DNA of 64,000 nt from Chitinophaga pendula (GCF_020386615.1 NZ_CP077769.1:310001-374000), one strand, 5' to 3'; counted from the first letter of the stretch, positions 51,145 to 60,343 are shown. Numbers and translations: made by a program. The notes: a model not told the origin generated them from the letters alone.

Positions 51145-51965
51145 GGTGGAATAAGATTTAAGCAGATTAAAGGTAACTACTTTCACGTAATGATGCCCCT
51201 GTGAGGATCTTGTTTCAAATTACCCGCTCTTTGTCTGGAACACCCTGCTTGCCTGCCATACCGAGGAGCCATCATCGTATCTCCTCCAGTTTTTTATTGA
51301 CGGTAGATAGTTCCGTCTTTGGAACATCAAGAGGATGGCAACAAGTATGGGTCAGTTATGAAGGCAGTTTAATCGCCCGCATAGACGTCTTTGTGAATGA
51401 TTGATCGTAAATGGCAGCTTCTTCAAAAGGTTAGATAATCAAGAGTTATCTGACCTTTTTTATTATAAATTGATAAGTGAATTCTCCTGTTTTTATTAAA
51501 AAAGCATAACTTTACTTTGAACGACAATAAAAAGTAGATTGTTGATGTGAATACCATGGAATAATAACTATTAACGTATCCCAAACCTCAAATTACGACC
51601 ATTACATACAAGGATCCTGATACCGGTGAGTACCCCGCTAAAGTAATCCTTATCCAGGCATACTTCCAGATACGTGTTAGCTGCTATTAGTGCAGCTAAG
51701 GCTGACAGTATTAACCTGTTTTACCTCCGCTATTGGTGCATGAATGTACCGTGAAAAACGGTTGCACCTGCCTGTAAACGTTACGGTAGGCCTAAATGGT
51801 GCAGCATTATACAATAACCATTAAGACGAAAAGAATGCCTATGATATATTGTCCAGACAGTACTTAGAACCAATCTGCAAAAGAAATTGTACTTACGTGT
51901 GCCCGTTAATGTTATTTAATGGAAAGGGCATGCTATTGTTTAAATTACCAAAAACACAACTCCAA
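51145..51965. other. Long intergenic region with possible decayed coding traces
   Basis: About 820 bases between divergent genes. It holds a terminator at 51426-51463 and two stretches that read like fragments of protein in short plus-strand frames: GWQQVWVSYEGSLIARIDVF around 51340-51404 and TITYKDPDTGEYPAKVILIQ around 51595-51655. Neither has a convincing start or length, so I treat them as possible pseudogene relics. No RNA gene is recognised. Confidence 0.4.
51426..51463 (+). terminator. Intrinsic terminator
   Basis: A 13-bp stem AAAGGTTAGATAA / TTATCTGACCTTT (one T-G pair) followed by T-rich sequence. It follows the first putative relic. Confidence 0.65.
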
Positions 51966-53303
51966 ATGAAGAAGATCAGTGCCATAACTGTCATTATCTC
52001 TCTATGGGCAGCTATTGTCTATGTGAGTTCCTGCAACAGTGGGCAGCCAGAACAAAAAGATAACTCCAAGCCGCCTGAAGGCATAGCGGCCAGTAGCCCC
52101 CAAACACCCCTTAGCCCTGACTTACCCTATGATGTGACGTTTCTCCCCGGAGAGCCACTTGTAATGGAAACTACTGTACGCAGACGTTTTGATATTTTCT
52201 CCTGGGATTCTTTTATCGCACTATGCTGGCCTACTCAAGATGGAGAGGTAATAGGACAGTTTGGTGATAACCCCACCGTATGGGAAACATGGAAAACAGT
52301 AGATAAGATATTCCTGGATGACGGCAAAGACCCTACTCCCTGGGATAGTACTTTACGTACGCAACCTAAATTGCTATCGCAGACAGGAAAGGTACCTCCC
52401 GAATTATCAGCATTCGTTCAGCCTTTTAATACGGGTCCGTTAATTGACCAGAATGGCGAATACGCTCGTTTTGAAATAGCAGTGAATCAAGAGATGTTTA
52501 ACTACATAGATCAGAATAAACTCTATAATATAGACGGGCAGCAAACATTCTCCAATACCGTCATTTTTCCGTCCGGGAATGATTCTACCAAACAACATGG
52601 TGCGATCATGGTAAAGGCTTCCTGGAAAATATTAGGTAAAGGAGATGATACTTCCCGCTTTCATAAGACGATGGCTACCGTCTATGCCACAGGCCTGCCA
52701 TCAAGAGGTATAAAAGATACCATCTATAAAGCGCTGGTAGGACTGGTAGGATTGCATATCGGCACGAAAACCGTTGTTTCCCCACAATGGATCTGGTCCA
52801 CTTTCGAGCATGTGGATAACGTCCCCGATTTCACCAAGAGGAAAGAAAAACAACATTATAATTTCTATAATGCAGAAGATACCAGCACCAAACGACTCAA
52901 CAGAACACCTGCTCAACCGTGGTGCGCCCGGATCTCCGGACAACGCCCCAGCCAGGTAGCGCGGCTTACTCCTATTGATACCGGTACCCAACATCTCAAT
53001 GATTCTATGCGGACGCTGCTGACAAAGATCAATCCAAAGAGCGTATGGCAGTATTATAAGCTCGTAGGTACCCAATGGCCGGTAAACCCCGCCAAAGATG
53101 CTACTGGCGATCCATTCCCGGTATTTATGGCCAATGCCACCTTGGAAACATACGACCAGGGAAACATACAGGGTAACAAGATCACCTACACACCGAATGT
53201 ATCCTCCAGCTGTATCAGCTGCCATAACGGTGCTACCTCCTGGACCGGCCATACCTCTGACTTCACCTACATCCTGAGAAGGGCCAAAGCGGTAAAAAAA
53301 TAG
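51966..53303 (+). CDS. Cytochrome c family lipoprotein (dehydrogenase electron-transfer subunit)
   Basis: 445 residues from ATG 51966. Signal MKKISAITVIISLWAAIVYV ends in a lipobox SSC, so it is a lipoprotein. Near the C-terminus VSSSCISCHNGAT holds one haem c motif (CxxCH). The region around RFDIFSWDSFIALCWP and WETWKTVDKIFLDD is family-typical of cytochromes found beside GMC oxidoreductases. It precedes the small and large dehydrogenase subunits by 23 and 540 bases, so it likely passes electrons from the flavin subunit to the respiratory chain. One haem is fewer than the three of classical fructose or gluconate dehydrogenase cytochromes. Confidence 0.75.
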   Translation: MKKISAITVIISLWAAIVYVSSCNSGQPEQKDNSKPPEGIAASSPQTPLSPDLPYDVTFLPGEPLVMETTVRRRFDIFSWDSFIALCWPTQDGEVIGQFGDNPTVWETWKTVDKIFLDDGKDPTPWDSTLRTQPKLLSQTGKVPPELSAFVQPFNTGPLIDQNGEYARFEIAVNQEMFNYIDQNKLYNIDGQQTFSNTVIFPSGNDSTKQHGAIMVKASWKILGKGDDTSRFHKTMATVYATGLPSRGIKDTIYKALVGLVGLHIGTKTVVSPQWIWSTFEHVDNVPDFTKRKEKQHYNFYNAEDTSTKRLNRTPAQPWCARISGQRPSQVARLTPIDTGTQHLNDSMRTLLTKINPKSVWQYYKLVGTQWPVNPAKDATGDPFPVFMANATLETYDQGNIQGNKITYTPNVSSSCISCHNGATSWTGHTSDFTYILRRAKAVKK

Positions 53304-53326
53304 TATTCACCCCAAAACAAACTCAC

Positions 53327-53821
53327 ATGACACTTGATGAATTTGTAGGACTTTCTGCTGCATTGACCGGTTACGATGCTGATGTGCTAAAGCCCTCTGC
53401 TGATACCCAACGCGTAAGCGAAGCATTATACGCGGAATTATCAAATCCAGATAATAAAATATCGCCGGCACAACTGCAGCAATTGACAGATACCTGGAAT
53501 GCTATTGCCCACACACCAGCCGCACAACTTGAAGACCAGGTATGGCAGCAGATCGTTCAGAACCCTGCTATTAACAGACTGGCGCAGAACATCATTTATA
53601 TGTGGTATCTGGGTATCTGGTACGACCTCGGTAAAAACCCCAACAGTTTCGCAACGCCTAATAATGATCATGTAGTGTCTTCTGTTGCCTACATCAATGG
53701 CCTGGTATGGGGAGAGATGGGAGCACATCCCATGGGATTTAGTACCGGTGACTATGGCTATTGGGCTCATACTCCCACATTGCCTGCAATAAATGCAGTA
53801 AGTGCAGCGGTACTTAAGTAA
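53327..53821 (+). CDS. Small subunit of membrane-bound FAD sugar dehydrogenase (sorbitol/fructose DH-like)
   Basis: 164 residues (MTLDEFVGLSAALTGYDADV). Segments YMWYLGIWYDLGKNP and VVSSVAYINGLVWGEMGAHP, with GFSTGDYGYWAHTPTLP, match the small subunit of three-component sorbitol/fructose-type dehydrogenases. In those enzymes this subunit assists export and folding of the flavin subunit, often carrying a Tat signal; no Tat signal is visible here. It lies between the cytochrome and GMC subunit genes, 22 bases upstream of the latter. Confidence 0.75.
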   Translation: MTLDEFVGLSAALTGYDADVLKPSADTQRVSEALYAELSNPDNKISPAQLQQLTDTWNAIAHTPAAQLEDQVWQQIVQNPAINRLAQNIIYMWYLGIWYDLGKNPNSFATPNNDHVVSSVAYINGLVWGEMGAHPMGFSTGDYGYWAHTPTLPAINAVSAAVLK

Positions 53822-53843
53822 GAATCATTAAATCTTTCAAACT

Positions 53844-55709
53844 ATGAATACTTCAAATAAAGAATACGACGTAGTGATTGTAGGAGGAGGATGGGCCGGT
53901 AGCTTGCTGGCATATAAACTGGCGGCTGCCAATAAAACGGTATTAGTGCTGGAGTCTGGCGTCGCTATAGATGGTGTGACTTCCAGCGACGACAACGATC
54001 AACCGGAAACATATCAGCGTGGCGATTTTATGGAGACCTTTTACCTGGCTATGGCTAAGACGCCGGAGTCTCCTTATGTACAGAACTATAACGCCCCCAG
54101 GCCTTCCGTACTGGATATACGTACCACTGCAGAAGATGATAAGATACCAGATAACTGTAACCAACCTGTTAAGTCCATCGACACAAAGGGTTACTTTATT
54201 CAAAAAGGCCCCATGCCGTTTGGTAGTACTTACGAACGCAGAGGTGGAGGTACTTCCTGGCACTGGTTGGGCACCAGCTTGCGGCTATTACCAAAAGATT
54301 TTAAAATGGCCTCGGAATACAAAGTAGGTGTTGACTGGCCCATGAAGTATGAAGACCTGTCACCCTATTACGATGAGGCAGAATACGAGATCGGCGTTTC
54401 TGCTGATGTAGAGGAACAAGCGATCCATGGCATTACTTTCAGCAAAGGATACGTATATCCGATGGCAAAAATACCGCCGACATTACTCGACGTAGCCATG
54501 ACTACAGGGTTGAAAAATTTCCACTGGCAGAATATTGAAATGAAAGTAACGGGTACACCGGCAGGTCGCAATGGTACACCAAATAAAATGAAAGACGGTA
54601 CCTACTATGACAATGGCCGGCGTCAATGCCAGGGTAATACCAATTGCACACCTATTTGTCCTATCCAGGCCAAATATGATGCGACTATTTCCATGAAAAA
54701 AGCCCTCATGACCGGCAACGTGGATATCATGTACCAGGCAGTAGCTTACGATATCAAAATAGATAAGCTCACACAGCAGGTCACGGGTATCATGTACAAG
54801 ACATATGAGACGATCAATGGAGGAGTAAAAGATACCGGCGTAGTTACCGGGAAAAAATATGTCATTGCCGCCAACGCTATTGAAGCCGCTAAATTACTCC
54901 TGATGTCCAATGCTCCTTTTGGTGTTGCTAATGGAAGCGGACAGGTAGGTAAAAACCTGATGGATCATCCCGTATACCTGGCCTGGGGGTTAATGCCAAA
55001 GAGTACCTTCCCTTTCAGAGGTCCCTTATCTACCTCTGGTATAGAAACAACCCGGGATGGCGATTTCCGGAAGACAAGGGCCGCTTTCCGTATAGAAATA
55101 GGCAACGAAGGCTGGAACTGGCCTGGAGGGGCACCTTATACACAACTGATCAATATCGTCAGTCCTGGTGGCGCCGTTGCGCATGGCGACAGGAACTCCT
55201 TCGGCTCCGGACTCAGAAAACAGATCCAGAAAGATTTCACCCGGCAATTTAGGATCGGATTCCTGATGGAACAATTACCTGATGCTAACAACTACATCGT
55301 TCCCTCAAAAAAATGTATGGATAATCTGGGCATACCTCGCCCCGAAATCCATTACGACCTGAATAAATATACACGGGAAGGATTCAAAGCCGCCGCAGAT
55401 GCAGCGAAAGCGATCTTCAGTCAACTGAAGGTGGAAAATGCCAATACACCACCGGTAGCTACCGGCGGTCAGTTCAAATATGATAATGTAACCTATTATT
55501 CTCAGGGAGCAGGTCACGTAATGGGAACCCACCGGATGGGTTTTAACAAATACGACTCTGTGACAAATGCTGATATGAAGAGCTGGGATCACGATAACCT
55601 GTACATCGTGGGGTGTGGATCATTCCCTACCACAGCTACCGCTAATCCCACGTTGACAATGTCTGCACTTTGTTTTAAAGCTGCTGATGCCATCATCAAA
55701 AGTTTCTAA
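53844..55709 (+). CDS. GMC oxidoreductase, FAD-binding dehydrogenase large subunit
   Basis: 621 residues. The FAD-binding start DVVIVGGGWAGSLLAYKLAA, RRGGGTSWHWLG, and the C-terminal catalytic HVMGTHRMGF plus NPTLTMSALCFKAADAII identify a GMC enzyme. CQGNTNCTPICPIQ is the Cys-rich [3Fe-4S]-type motif of bacterial fructose and glucose dehydrogenases. It oxidises a sugar or alcohol and transfers electrons through the cluster to the cytochrome subunit encoded upstream. The substrate cannot be told. A strong terminator follows. Confidence 0.85.
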   Translation: MNTSNKEYDVVIVGGGWAGSLLAYKLAAANKTVLVLESGVAIDGVTSSDDNDQPETYQRGDFMETFYLAMAKTPESPYVQNYNAPRPSVLDIRTTAEDDKIPDNCNQPVKSIDTKGYFIQKGPMPFGSTYERRGGGTSWHWLGTSLRLLPKDFKMASEYKVGVDWPMKYEDLSPYYDEAEYEIGVSADVEEQAIHGITFSKGYVYPMAKIPPTLLDVAMTTGLKNFHWQNIEMKVTGTPAGRNGTPNKMKDGTYYDNGRRQCQGNTNCTPICPIQAKYDATISMKKALMTGNVDIMYQAVAYDIKIDKLTQQVTGIMYKTYETINGGVKDTGVVTGKKYVIAANAIEAAKLLLMSNAPFGVANGSGQVGKNLMDHPVYLAWGLMPKSTFPFRGPLSTSGIETTRDGDFRKTRAAFRIEIGNEGWNWPGGAPYTQLINIVSPGGAVAHGDRNSFGSGLRKQIQKDFTRQFRIGFLMEQLPDANNYIVPSKKCMDNLGIPRPEIHYDLNKYTREGFKAAADAAKAIFSQLKVENANTPPVATGGQFKYDNVTYYSQGAGHVMGTHRMGFNKYDSVTNADMKSWDHDNLYIVGCGSFPTTATANPTLTMSALCFKAADAIIKSF

Positions 55710-55732
55710 CGCAATAGTTAGTAGTGGCATAC

Positions 55733-55767
55733 AAGATCATTCCGGCCGTTACGGCTGGAATGATCTT
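55733..55767. terminator. Bidirectional terminator after the dehydrogenase operon
   Basis: A 16-bp stem (AAGATCATTCCGGCCG / CGGCTGGAATGATCTT, one G-T pair) with a 3-base loop. It also ends the minus-strand methyltransferase remnant. Confidence 0.8.
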
Positions 55768-55769
55768 TA

Positions 55770-56395
55770 TTACATACAGGCCGTAACGGCAAGTAAATAG
55801 AAGGCCATAGCTTCGGCTTCTTCTGCTATCTACTTTTCGTAGTCAGCAATAGCAGCAATCCATAACTCTTCGGTAATATACCTGTCTTGTACCAATTGAT
55901 GACCACGTGTTGCCGCTACTTTGGACATATATTAAGGTCGTCAGAAAAACTAGGATCTCCTTTAACGGTCCTTTCAGAAAGATTGGTCACTGTTATTGTT
56001 TGGAAACCTGCTTGCTGCAGCATATCCTGCAGGTGATCCGCAATCCCGTTGTCCATTCCTGCATCTGTTCTCCATTGCAAAAAAGCCTGATAGAACTGAC
56101 GCATACTTTCCGGTATCTGTGGCGTCTACTCGATTTTCTCATGGTGATAGTCAAGTATAGTAAGACAGCCATCTTCTGCCAGCAATTGTTTCATTTGACT
56201 AATAATACCAGCCGGATTATCTACCCACTGTAATACGCGGGCGGTTGTTATCGCCTCCTATTTCCTGTCGGTCAGATATGTATTAATGTCTGCTACCTCG
56301 AACCGGACTTGCGACAAATGTCCAAAATTATTCTTTGCCAGATCGATCAGATGCTCGCTCGTGTCAATACCCGTCACAGTCCCATGTGCTCCGGT
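55770..56395 (-). pseudogene. Decayed SAM-dependent methyltransferase
   Basis: Read on the minus strand, the sequence keeps methyltransferase segments in order: GAHGTVTGIDTSEHLIDLAK, ITTARVLQWVDNPAG, LLAEDGCLTILDYHHEK, PESMRQFYQAFLQWRTDAGM, then after a frame change ATRGHQLVQDRYITEELWIA and IADYEK, IAEEAEAMAFYLLAV. In-frame TAG codons lie at 56258-56260, 56126-56128 and 55830-55832, and the frame breaks near 55920. The N-terminal SAM-binding glycine motif is missing. Several lesions fall where relatives carry Trp (E-W-T-P, Y-E-x-W-I). The gene is dead. Confidence 0.75.
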
Positions 56396-56502
56396 AAGGC
56401 CAGTAATAGGCTATCTGCTTTCGCCTGTAAATCTTGTGCATATGTAGTCTGTAAACAGCCAATGGTAAAAATGAATAAGAGAAAGTAGGTATAGCGTCGC
56501 AT
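56374..56502 (-). pseudogene. Truncated signal-peptide gene fused to the methyltransferase remnant
   Basis: ATG 56502 opens MRRYTYFLLFIFTIGCLQTT, a clear signal peptide ending YAQ, then DLQAKADSLLLALPEHMGL and a stop at 56374. The start of the mature part resembles TPR sensor or two-component proteins of Bacteroidota, but it breaks off where methyltransferase sequence begins in another frame. It looks like a deletion junction between two genes. The next 280 bases up to 56784 hold no gene. Confidence 0.55.
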
Positions 56503-56784
56503 GAATGTAAACATATCGATAGATTGGTTGATCTTGATAATACCTATAAATATAAGGAAATGAGAACGTTATTAGATACAGATGTTTTGCTGAAAGGGCC
56601 AGATGGCTGTGAAGGCTCATCTGTACTGCAATAGAAAGGAATTGTAATTCTCAGTGTGTTTTATTAATTTTATCCGGCAAGTAGATAGTGGAAGTTGCAC
56701 TGTTAACCAAGACCAGTTCCGTGATAAACCCAATGAAACACTAATTCGCCAAAGATTTTCATTTTACTTTTTTAGTATTCCCGT

Positions 56785-57246
56785 ATGAAAACAAGGGTAT
56801 TCAATTTTACTATTGAAGCAATTATCGCTGTGTTGCTTTTACTTTGGATCTATACCGGCTTAAACAAACTGATCCATTATGACAAATTCCGCTTCGAAGT
56901 GGGCCGTTCTCCTTTTTTGCAACACCTCACATCATGGGTAGCGATCACTGTGCCCGTAGCAGAGTTGCTGTTGGCCGCATTACTGATCTTCAAAAGAACA
57001 CGTGCAGCAGGTTTGTATGCATCCCTTTTTACGATGACCCTGTTTACCGGTTACGTATATATGATGCTGCACTATGCTTCCGACCTGCCTTGCAGCTGCG
57101 GAGGAATTATCGAATTACTGACCTGGGAGCAGCATCTGGTCGTAAATGCGCTGCTAACCCTGCTGATAGCAATTGCCATATTGCTGCAAAACCAGTTGGC
57201 GATATTACAAGGGCAAAGAATTCCCCTGAATGAAAATGCCTATTGA
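56785..57246 (+). CDS. MauE/DoxX-like membrane protein
   Basis: 153 residues with four membrane helices (IIAVLLLLWIYTGLNKLI; WVAITVPVAELLLAALLIF; YASLFTMTLFTGYVYMMLH; HLVVNALLTLLIAIAIL). The loop SDLPCSCGGIIELLTWEQHL has the C-x-C-G-G motif of MauE-type proteins, thought to handle disulfides or redox in the cytoplasmic membrane. It precedes a small exported Cys-containing protein, a pairing common in Chitinophagaceae, where MauE may help the partner fold. Confidence 0.75.
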   Translation: MKTRVFNFTIEAIIAVLLLLWIYTGLNKLIHYDKFRFEVGRSPFLQHLTSWVAITVPVAELLLAALLIFKRTRAAGLYASLFTMTLFTGYVYMMLHYASDLPCSCGGIIELLTWEQHLVVNALLTLLIAIAILLQNQLAILQGQRIPLNENAY

Positions 57247-57332
57247 TCAATAAGAAAAGAACTCACTTCTACTGTATGAGTAATGACAGCTGCTGATAGG
57301 TGGTTGTATTTTTTAATTCAAAAAACCAAAAC

Positions 57333-57650
57333 ATGAAAAAGATGAAATTCAGCTTTGCCGCACTGGTAGCCATAGCTGCCGTTGGCCTTACTATCACCTC
57401 CAATGCAAGTACCCTCATCCGGAAAGCGCAGGAAACCTGCTACCGCACAGTAGTGATCCCCGGATTACCGGCCGACCGGACGGCCACTTATGGCGGAAAC
57501 CTAATCCTGTCCTTTGGCAACAATATCAAAAGTGTAGCGGATGCCAACAGCACCGCTAATTGCAAAGGGGATGGATATTTCTGTTGTGCCTCTACTTTCA
57601 GGTCCGGTGGTAAAACATACGTTTCGGAAGTGTTCCTGACGGACCTGTAA
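57333..57650 (+). CDS. Small exported protein, DUF6520-like
   Basis: 105 residues from ATG 57333. Signal peptide MKKMKFSFAALVAIAAVGLT, cleavage likely after SNAS. The mature part is short with cysteines in ETCYRTV, TANCKGD and FCCAST. Size, signal and neighbourhood suggest the DUF6520 family, seen with MauE-type genes in Bacteroidota. Function unknown; the cysteines may form disulfides. Confidence 0.6.
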   Translation: MKKMKFSFAALVAIAAVGLTITSNASTLIRKAQETCYRTVVIPGLPADRTATYGGNLILSFGNNIKSVADANSTANCKGDGYFCCASTFRSGGKTYVSEVFLTDL

Positions 57651-57682
57651 TCATCAGTTATTTACCACAGTAGTAGTTAATT

Positions 57683-57712
57683 AACAGGGACTATCTGCAG
57701 GTAGTCCCTGTT
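57683..57712 (+). terminator. Hairpin between DUF6520-like gene and next gene
   Basis: A stem AACAGGGACTA / TAGTCCCTGTT of 11 bp with no good T-run after it, so termination efficiency is uncertain. Confidence 0.4.
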
Positions 57713-57731
57713 GCCACATGCCCTACGAGTT

Positions 57732-58760
57732 ATGAAACGCACTTTATTTTTTATCATTGGAACTATGTTACTGGCGATTGGGTGTCTGCTGCTGCTGGTA
57801 TTGCTATCGGGAATATCCGGTGATAAACGGAATGGGTTTAGCCGGCAATGGCTGACGATAACCATACGAAAGCAGTCATCACAGCAATGGACATTATTAC
57901 CGGAACGTTTATTCGGCGACAACAAGGCACTCTATATGTCAGAATCTACCCACCAGCGGATATATCGCCTGGATGATTGGCTGCACATCACGGATACCAT
58001 TTATCTGTCTGTCGATAAACAACTTAAACCCCCGGTAGGTTTTTACGCCGATACATCCATAATTTACATACATGAATACAATTCAGGCCGGCTGTTCTTC
58101 AAAGCATTACATGCTACCACATTTGATTCGTTACAAGTATCGACAGGCCCATTTGTCAAATCTCTGCAGTTATCTGACTCAGTGGTGGTAATAAGAAGTT
58201 TTGACGCAGGAAGTTTTCATCCCATATTTATGCGCATCAATACACGATCGGGAGAAAAACGTAAGTCGGAACTACTGTCTGAAAAAGGGGATGCCGGCTT
58301 TTCCAGCGATGGTATCCTTTGTGCGGATGCCGGGAAAGAGCTATTATTTTACATACCATACTTTGAGAATGGGATCTATTGTATGGATAGTGATATGCAG
58401 TTACGCTATAAACGCCCGACCATCGATACTGTATTCAACAGTAGCATCCAGGTTACAAGCAATGGGGTGGGAGAGCGGCAGAAATTATACGCATCGGCTC
58501 CCCGTATAAAAGTAAATAAACGTGCATTCGCCAATGACAGGCTGCTCTTCATCGAGTCCGACTTGCTGGCCGACAACGAAGAGAAGGACACATTCAGGCA
58601 ACATCCGGTATTGGATACCTATCACCTCGAAAATGGTAAATATGCCGGTAGCTTTTATCTGCCGGTAGACAAAAGACAGGTGTTATCTTATCATATCAAA
58701 GGACAACAAATATATGTACTGCTGAAAGAGCAGCTGATTAGTTATACAATGGAACTATAG
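57732..58760 (+). CDS. Membrane-anchored beta-propeller-like protein, unknown function
   Basis: 342 residues from ATG 57732. The N-terminal hydrophobic segment (LFFIIGTMLLAIGCLLLLVL) is an anchor or signal. The rest is beta-rich with repeating strand patterns (YRLDDWLHITDTIYLSV; LFFKALHATTFDSLQVST; CMDSDMQLRYKRPTIDTV) like a six-bladed propeller. Proteins of this shape follow MauE/DUF6520 genes in several Chitinophaga genomes, as I recall. Function unknown. It ends one base before the convergent DUF4256 gene. Confidence 0.6.
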   Translation: MKRTLFFIIGTMLLAIGCLLLLVLLSGISGDKRNGFSRQWLTITIRKQSSQQWTLLPERLFGDNKALYMSESTHQRIYRLDDWLHITDTIYLSVDKQLKPPVGFYADTSIIYIHEYNSGRLFFKALHATTFDSLQVSTGPFVKSLQLSDSVVVIRSFDAGSFHPIFMRINTRSGEKRKSELLSEKGDAGFSSDGILCADAGKELLFYIPYFENGIYCMDSDMQLRYKRPTIDTVFNSSIQVTSNGVGERQKLYASAPRIKVNKRAFANDRLLFIESDLLADNEEKDTFRQHPVLDTYHLENGKYAGSFYLPVDKRQVLSYHIKGQQIYVLLKEQLISYTMEL

Positions 58761-58761
58761 A

Positions 58762-59325
58762 TCAGACACGTAACAAACCGCGAAATCCTCTGGTGGCATA
58801 GTAAGATTCTGCCCCGTTATGATATACAAATACATGGTCGTAACGACGATCCGCGAAGAGCGCCCCACCGAGTTTTCTGATAGCAGCAGGCGTAGCTATC
58901 CAGCTGGATGTCTTCAGATCGAAATTACCCAGCTGTTGTAGCTCCTTGTATTGTGCTTCGGTTAATATCTCAATACCTATGGCAGCTGCCATCGCCAATG
59001 CGCTGTCGGTAGGTTTAAAAGTTTTCCTCGACTCCAGGGCATCATCATCGAAACAAATACTCCTGCGACCCTTGGGACTTTCCGGAGAACAGTCACAAAT
59101 GATAAACTCATCAGCCTTTTTATCATAGCCGATTACATCTGGTTCACCGCCGGTTTCTTCCATTTGCTGTATGGACCACAGTTTGGCAGGACTTTCTTCT
59201 AGCTTGGTTTGTACGCTAGCCCATTCAATACCTTTATGCCGGGGCATATTTTTGGCAAAACGAGCCTTTAAAATGTTTAACAAAGTATCCTGTTCGGTGG
59301 CAGACAGCTTCTTTTTTGTAGTCAT
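58762..59325 (-). CDS. DUF4256 domain protein
   Basis: 187 residues. Family-typical segments include NMPRHKGIEWASVQTKLE, WSIQQMEETGGEPDVIGYDK, ICDCSPESPKGRRSICFD and SSWIATPAAIRKLGGALFAD with YYATRGFRG. The domain has no known activity. It is divergent from the SDR gene; twin palindromes in the shared upstream region suggest common control. Confidence 0.85.
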   Translation of the reverse strand: MTTKKKLSATEQDTLLNILKARFAKNMPRHKGIEWASVQTKLEESPAKLWSIQQMEETGGEPDVIGYDKKADEFIICDCSPESPKGRRSICFDDDALESRKTFKPTDSALAMAAAIGIEILTEAQYKELQQLGNFDLKTSSWIATPAAIRKLGGALFADRRYDHVFVYHNGAESYYATRGFRGLLRV

Positions 59326-59381
59326 AGCTTTAGTTTTATAGCCAATGAATATGTCACCCTTAGATAGGGGAAATTAAATGC

Positions 59382-59420
59382 GTAGCTATTTGACTACAAT
59401 ATACGTAGTTATTTGACTAC
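59382..59420. promoter_or_regulatory. Two near-identical operator-like palindromes
   Basis: GTAGCTATTTGACTAC (59382-59397) and GTAGTTATTTGACTAC (59405-59420) lie 23 bases apart, about two helical turns, between divergent genes. Each is an inverted repeat GTAGT-ACTAC (the first with one mismatch), as bound by dimeric regulators. No regulator gene is next to them. Confidence 0.6.
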
Positions 59421-59530
59421 GCAAACTTTTCTTAAACAAAGTTGACCCTTTTGCAATACTCTTTGATGGATTCGCAATATGCCGCCGGAGTACTCCCGGC
59501 TAATTTTGCATTAACAACAAATTTGATCAG

Positions 59531-60343
59531 ATGAAAAATATACTGGTGGATAAAACCATCCTGGTAACGGGAGCTACAGATGGCCTCGGGAAATTGCTGG
59601 TCCTGCGTCTCGCGGAAAAAGGGGCACGGGTATTACTACATGGCAGATGTATGGAAAAAGGGCTCTCTGTGCTAGAGGAAATAAAAAAGATCACGGGGAA
59701 TCAGCACTTGAATTATTATAACGCTGACTTTTCGTCCCTGGAAGCTGTACATGCAATGAGCGAAAAAATAGTCAATGAACAACCTCGTATAGATATACTC
59801 ATTAATAACGCCGGTATGGGCACTTTCAGACGTGAAATCAGCCGCGACGGCATGGAGCTGACCATGGCCGTCAATTACATGGCACAGGTGTTATTGACAG
59901 AAAAATTGCTTCCGGTGATGGCCACCGGATCAGGTAAAGTGATTAATGTGGCATCTGCATCGCAGGAGCAGCTCAACTTCTCTGATTTCATGATGGAAAG
60001 ATATTATGAGGGGTATTCCGCGTATTGTAAAAGCAAAACATCCCTGATCATGTATACCATCGATCTGGCAGAAAGACTGATAGAAGCAGGAATAGCAGTA
60101 AATGCATTGCATCCGGCAACGCTGATGAATACTAAAATGGTCCCGAAGAATTCGGTTTGTAGTTCGGTGGAAGAAGGAGCCACCGCGGTAGAAGCATTAT
60201 TAAAAGTGGAGACAACGGGTAAATATTTCAATGGTAAAAGGCAAGCGAAAGCCATTCATCAGGTCTATGATGCAGAAAGCAGGAAAGAGCTCCGGGAGTT
60301 GACGCAACGTATGTTGAAACCGTATTTATATGCCATATCCTAA
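59531..60343 (+). CDS. Short-chain dehydrogenase/reductase
   Basis: 270 residues. Cofactor site VTGATDGLGK, NNAGMG, catalytic Ser in NVASAS and Tyr-Lys in YSAYCKSK are all present. HPATLMNTKM and the long substrate loop match the 'SDR family NAD(P)-dependent oxidoreductase' group related to retinol and WW-domain-type dehydrogenases. Substrate unknown. Two operator-like palindromes lie about 110 bases upstream of its start. Confidence 0.85.
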   Translation: MKNILVDKTILVTGATDGLGKLLVLRLAEKGARVLLHGRCMEKGLSVLEEIKKITGNQHLNYYNADFSSLEAVHAMSEKIVNEQPRIDILINNAGMGTFRREISRDGMELTMAVNYMAQVLLTEKLLPVMATGSGKVINVASASQEQLNFSDFMMERYYEGYSAYCKSKTSLIMYTIDLAERLIEAGIAVNALHPATLMNTKMVPKNSVCSSVEEGATAVEALLKVETTGKYFNGKRQAKAIHQVYDAESRKELRELTQRMLKPYLYAIS

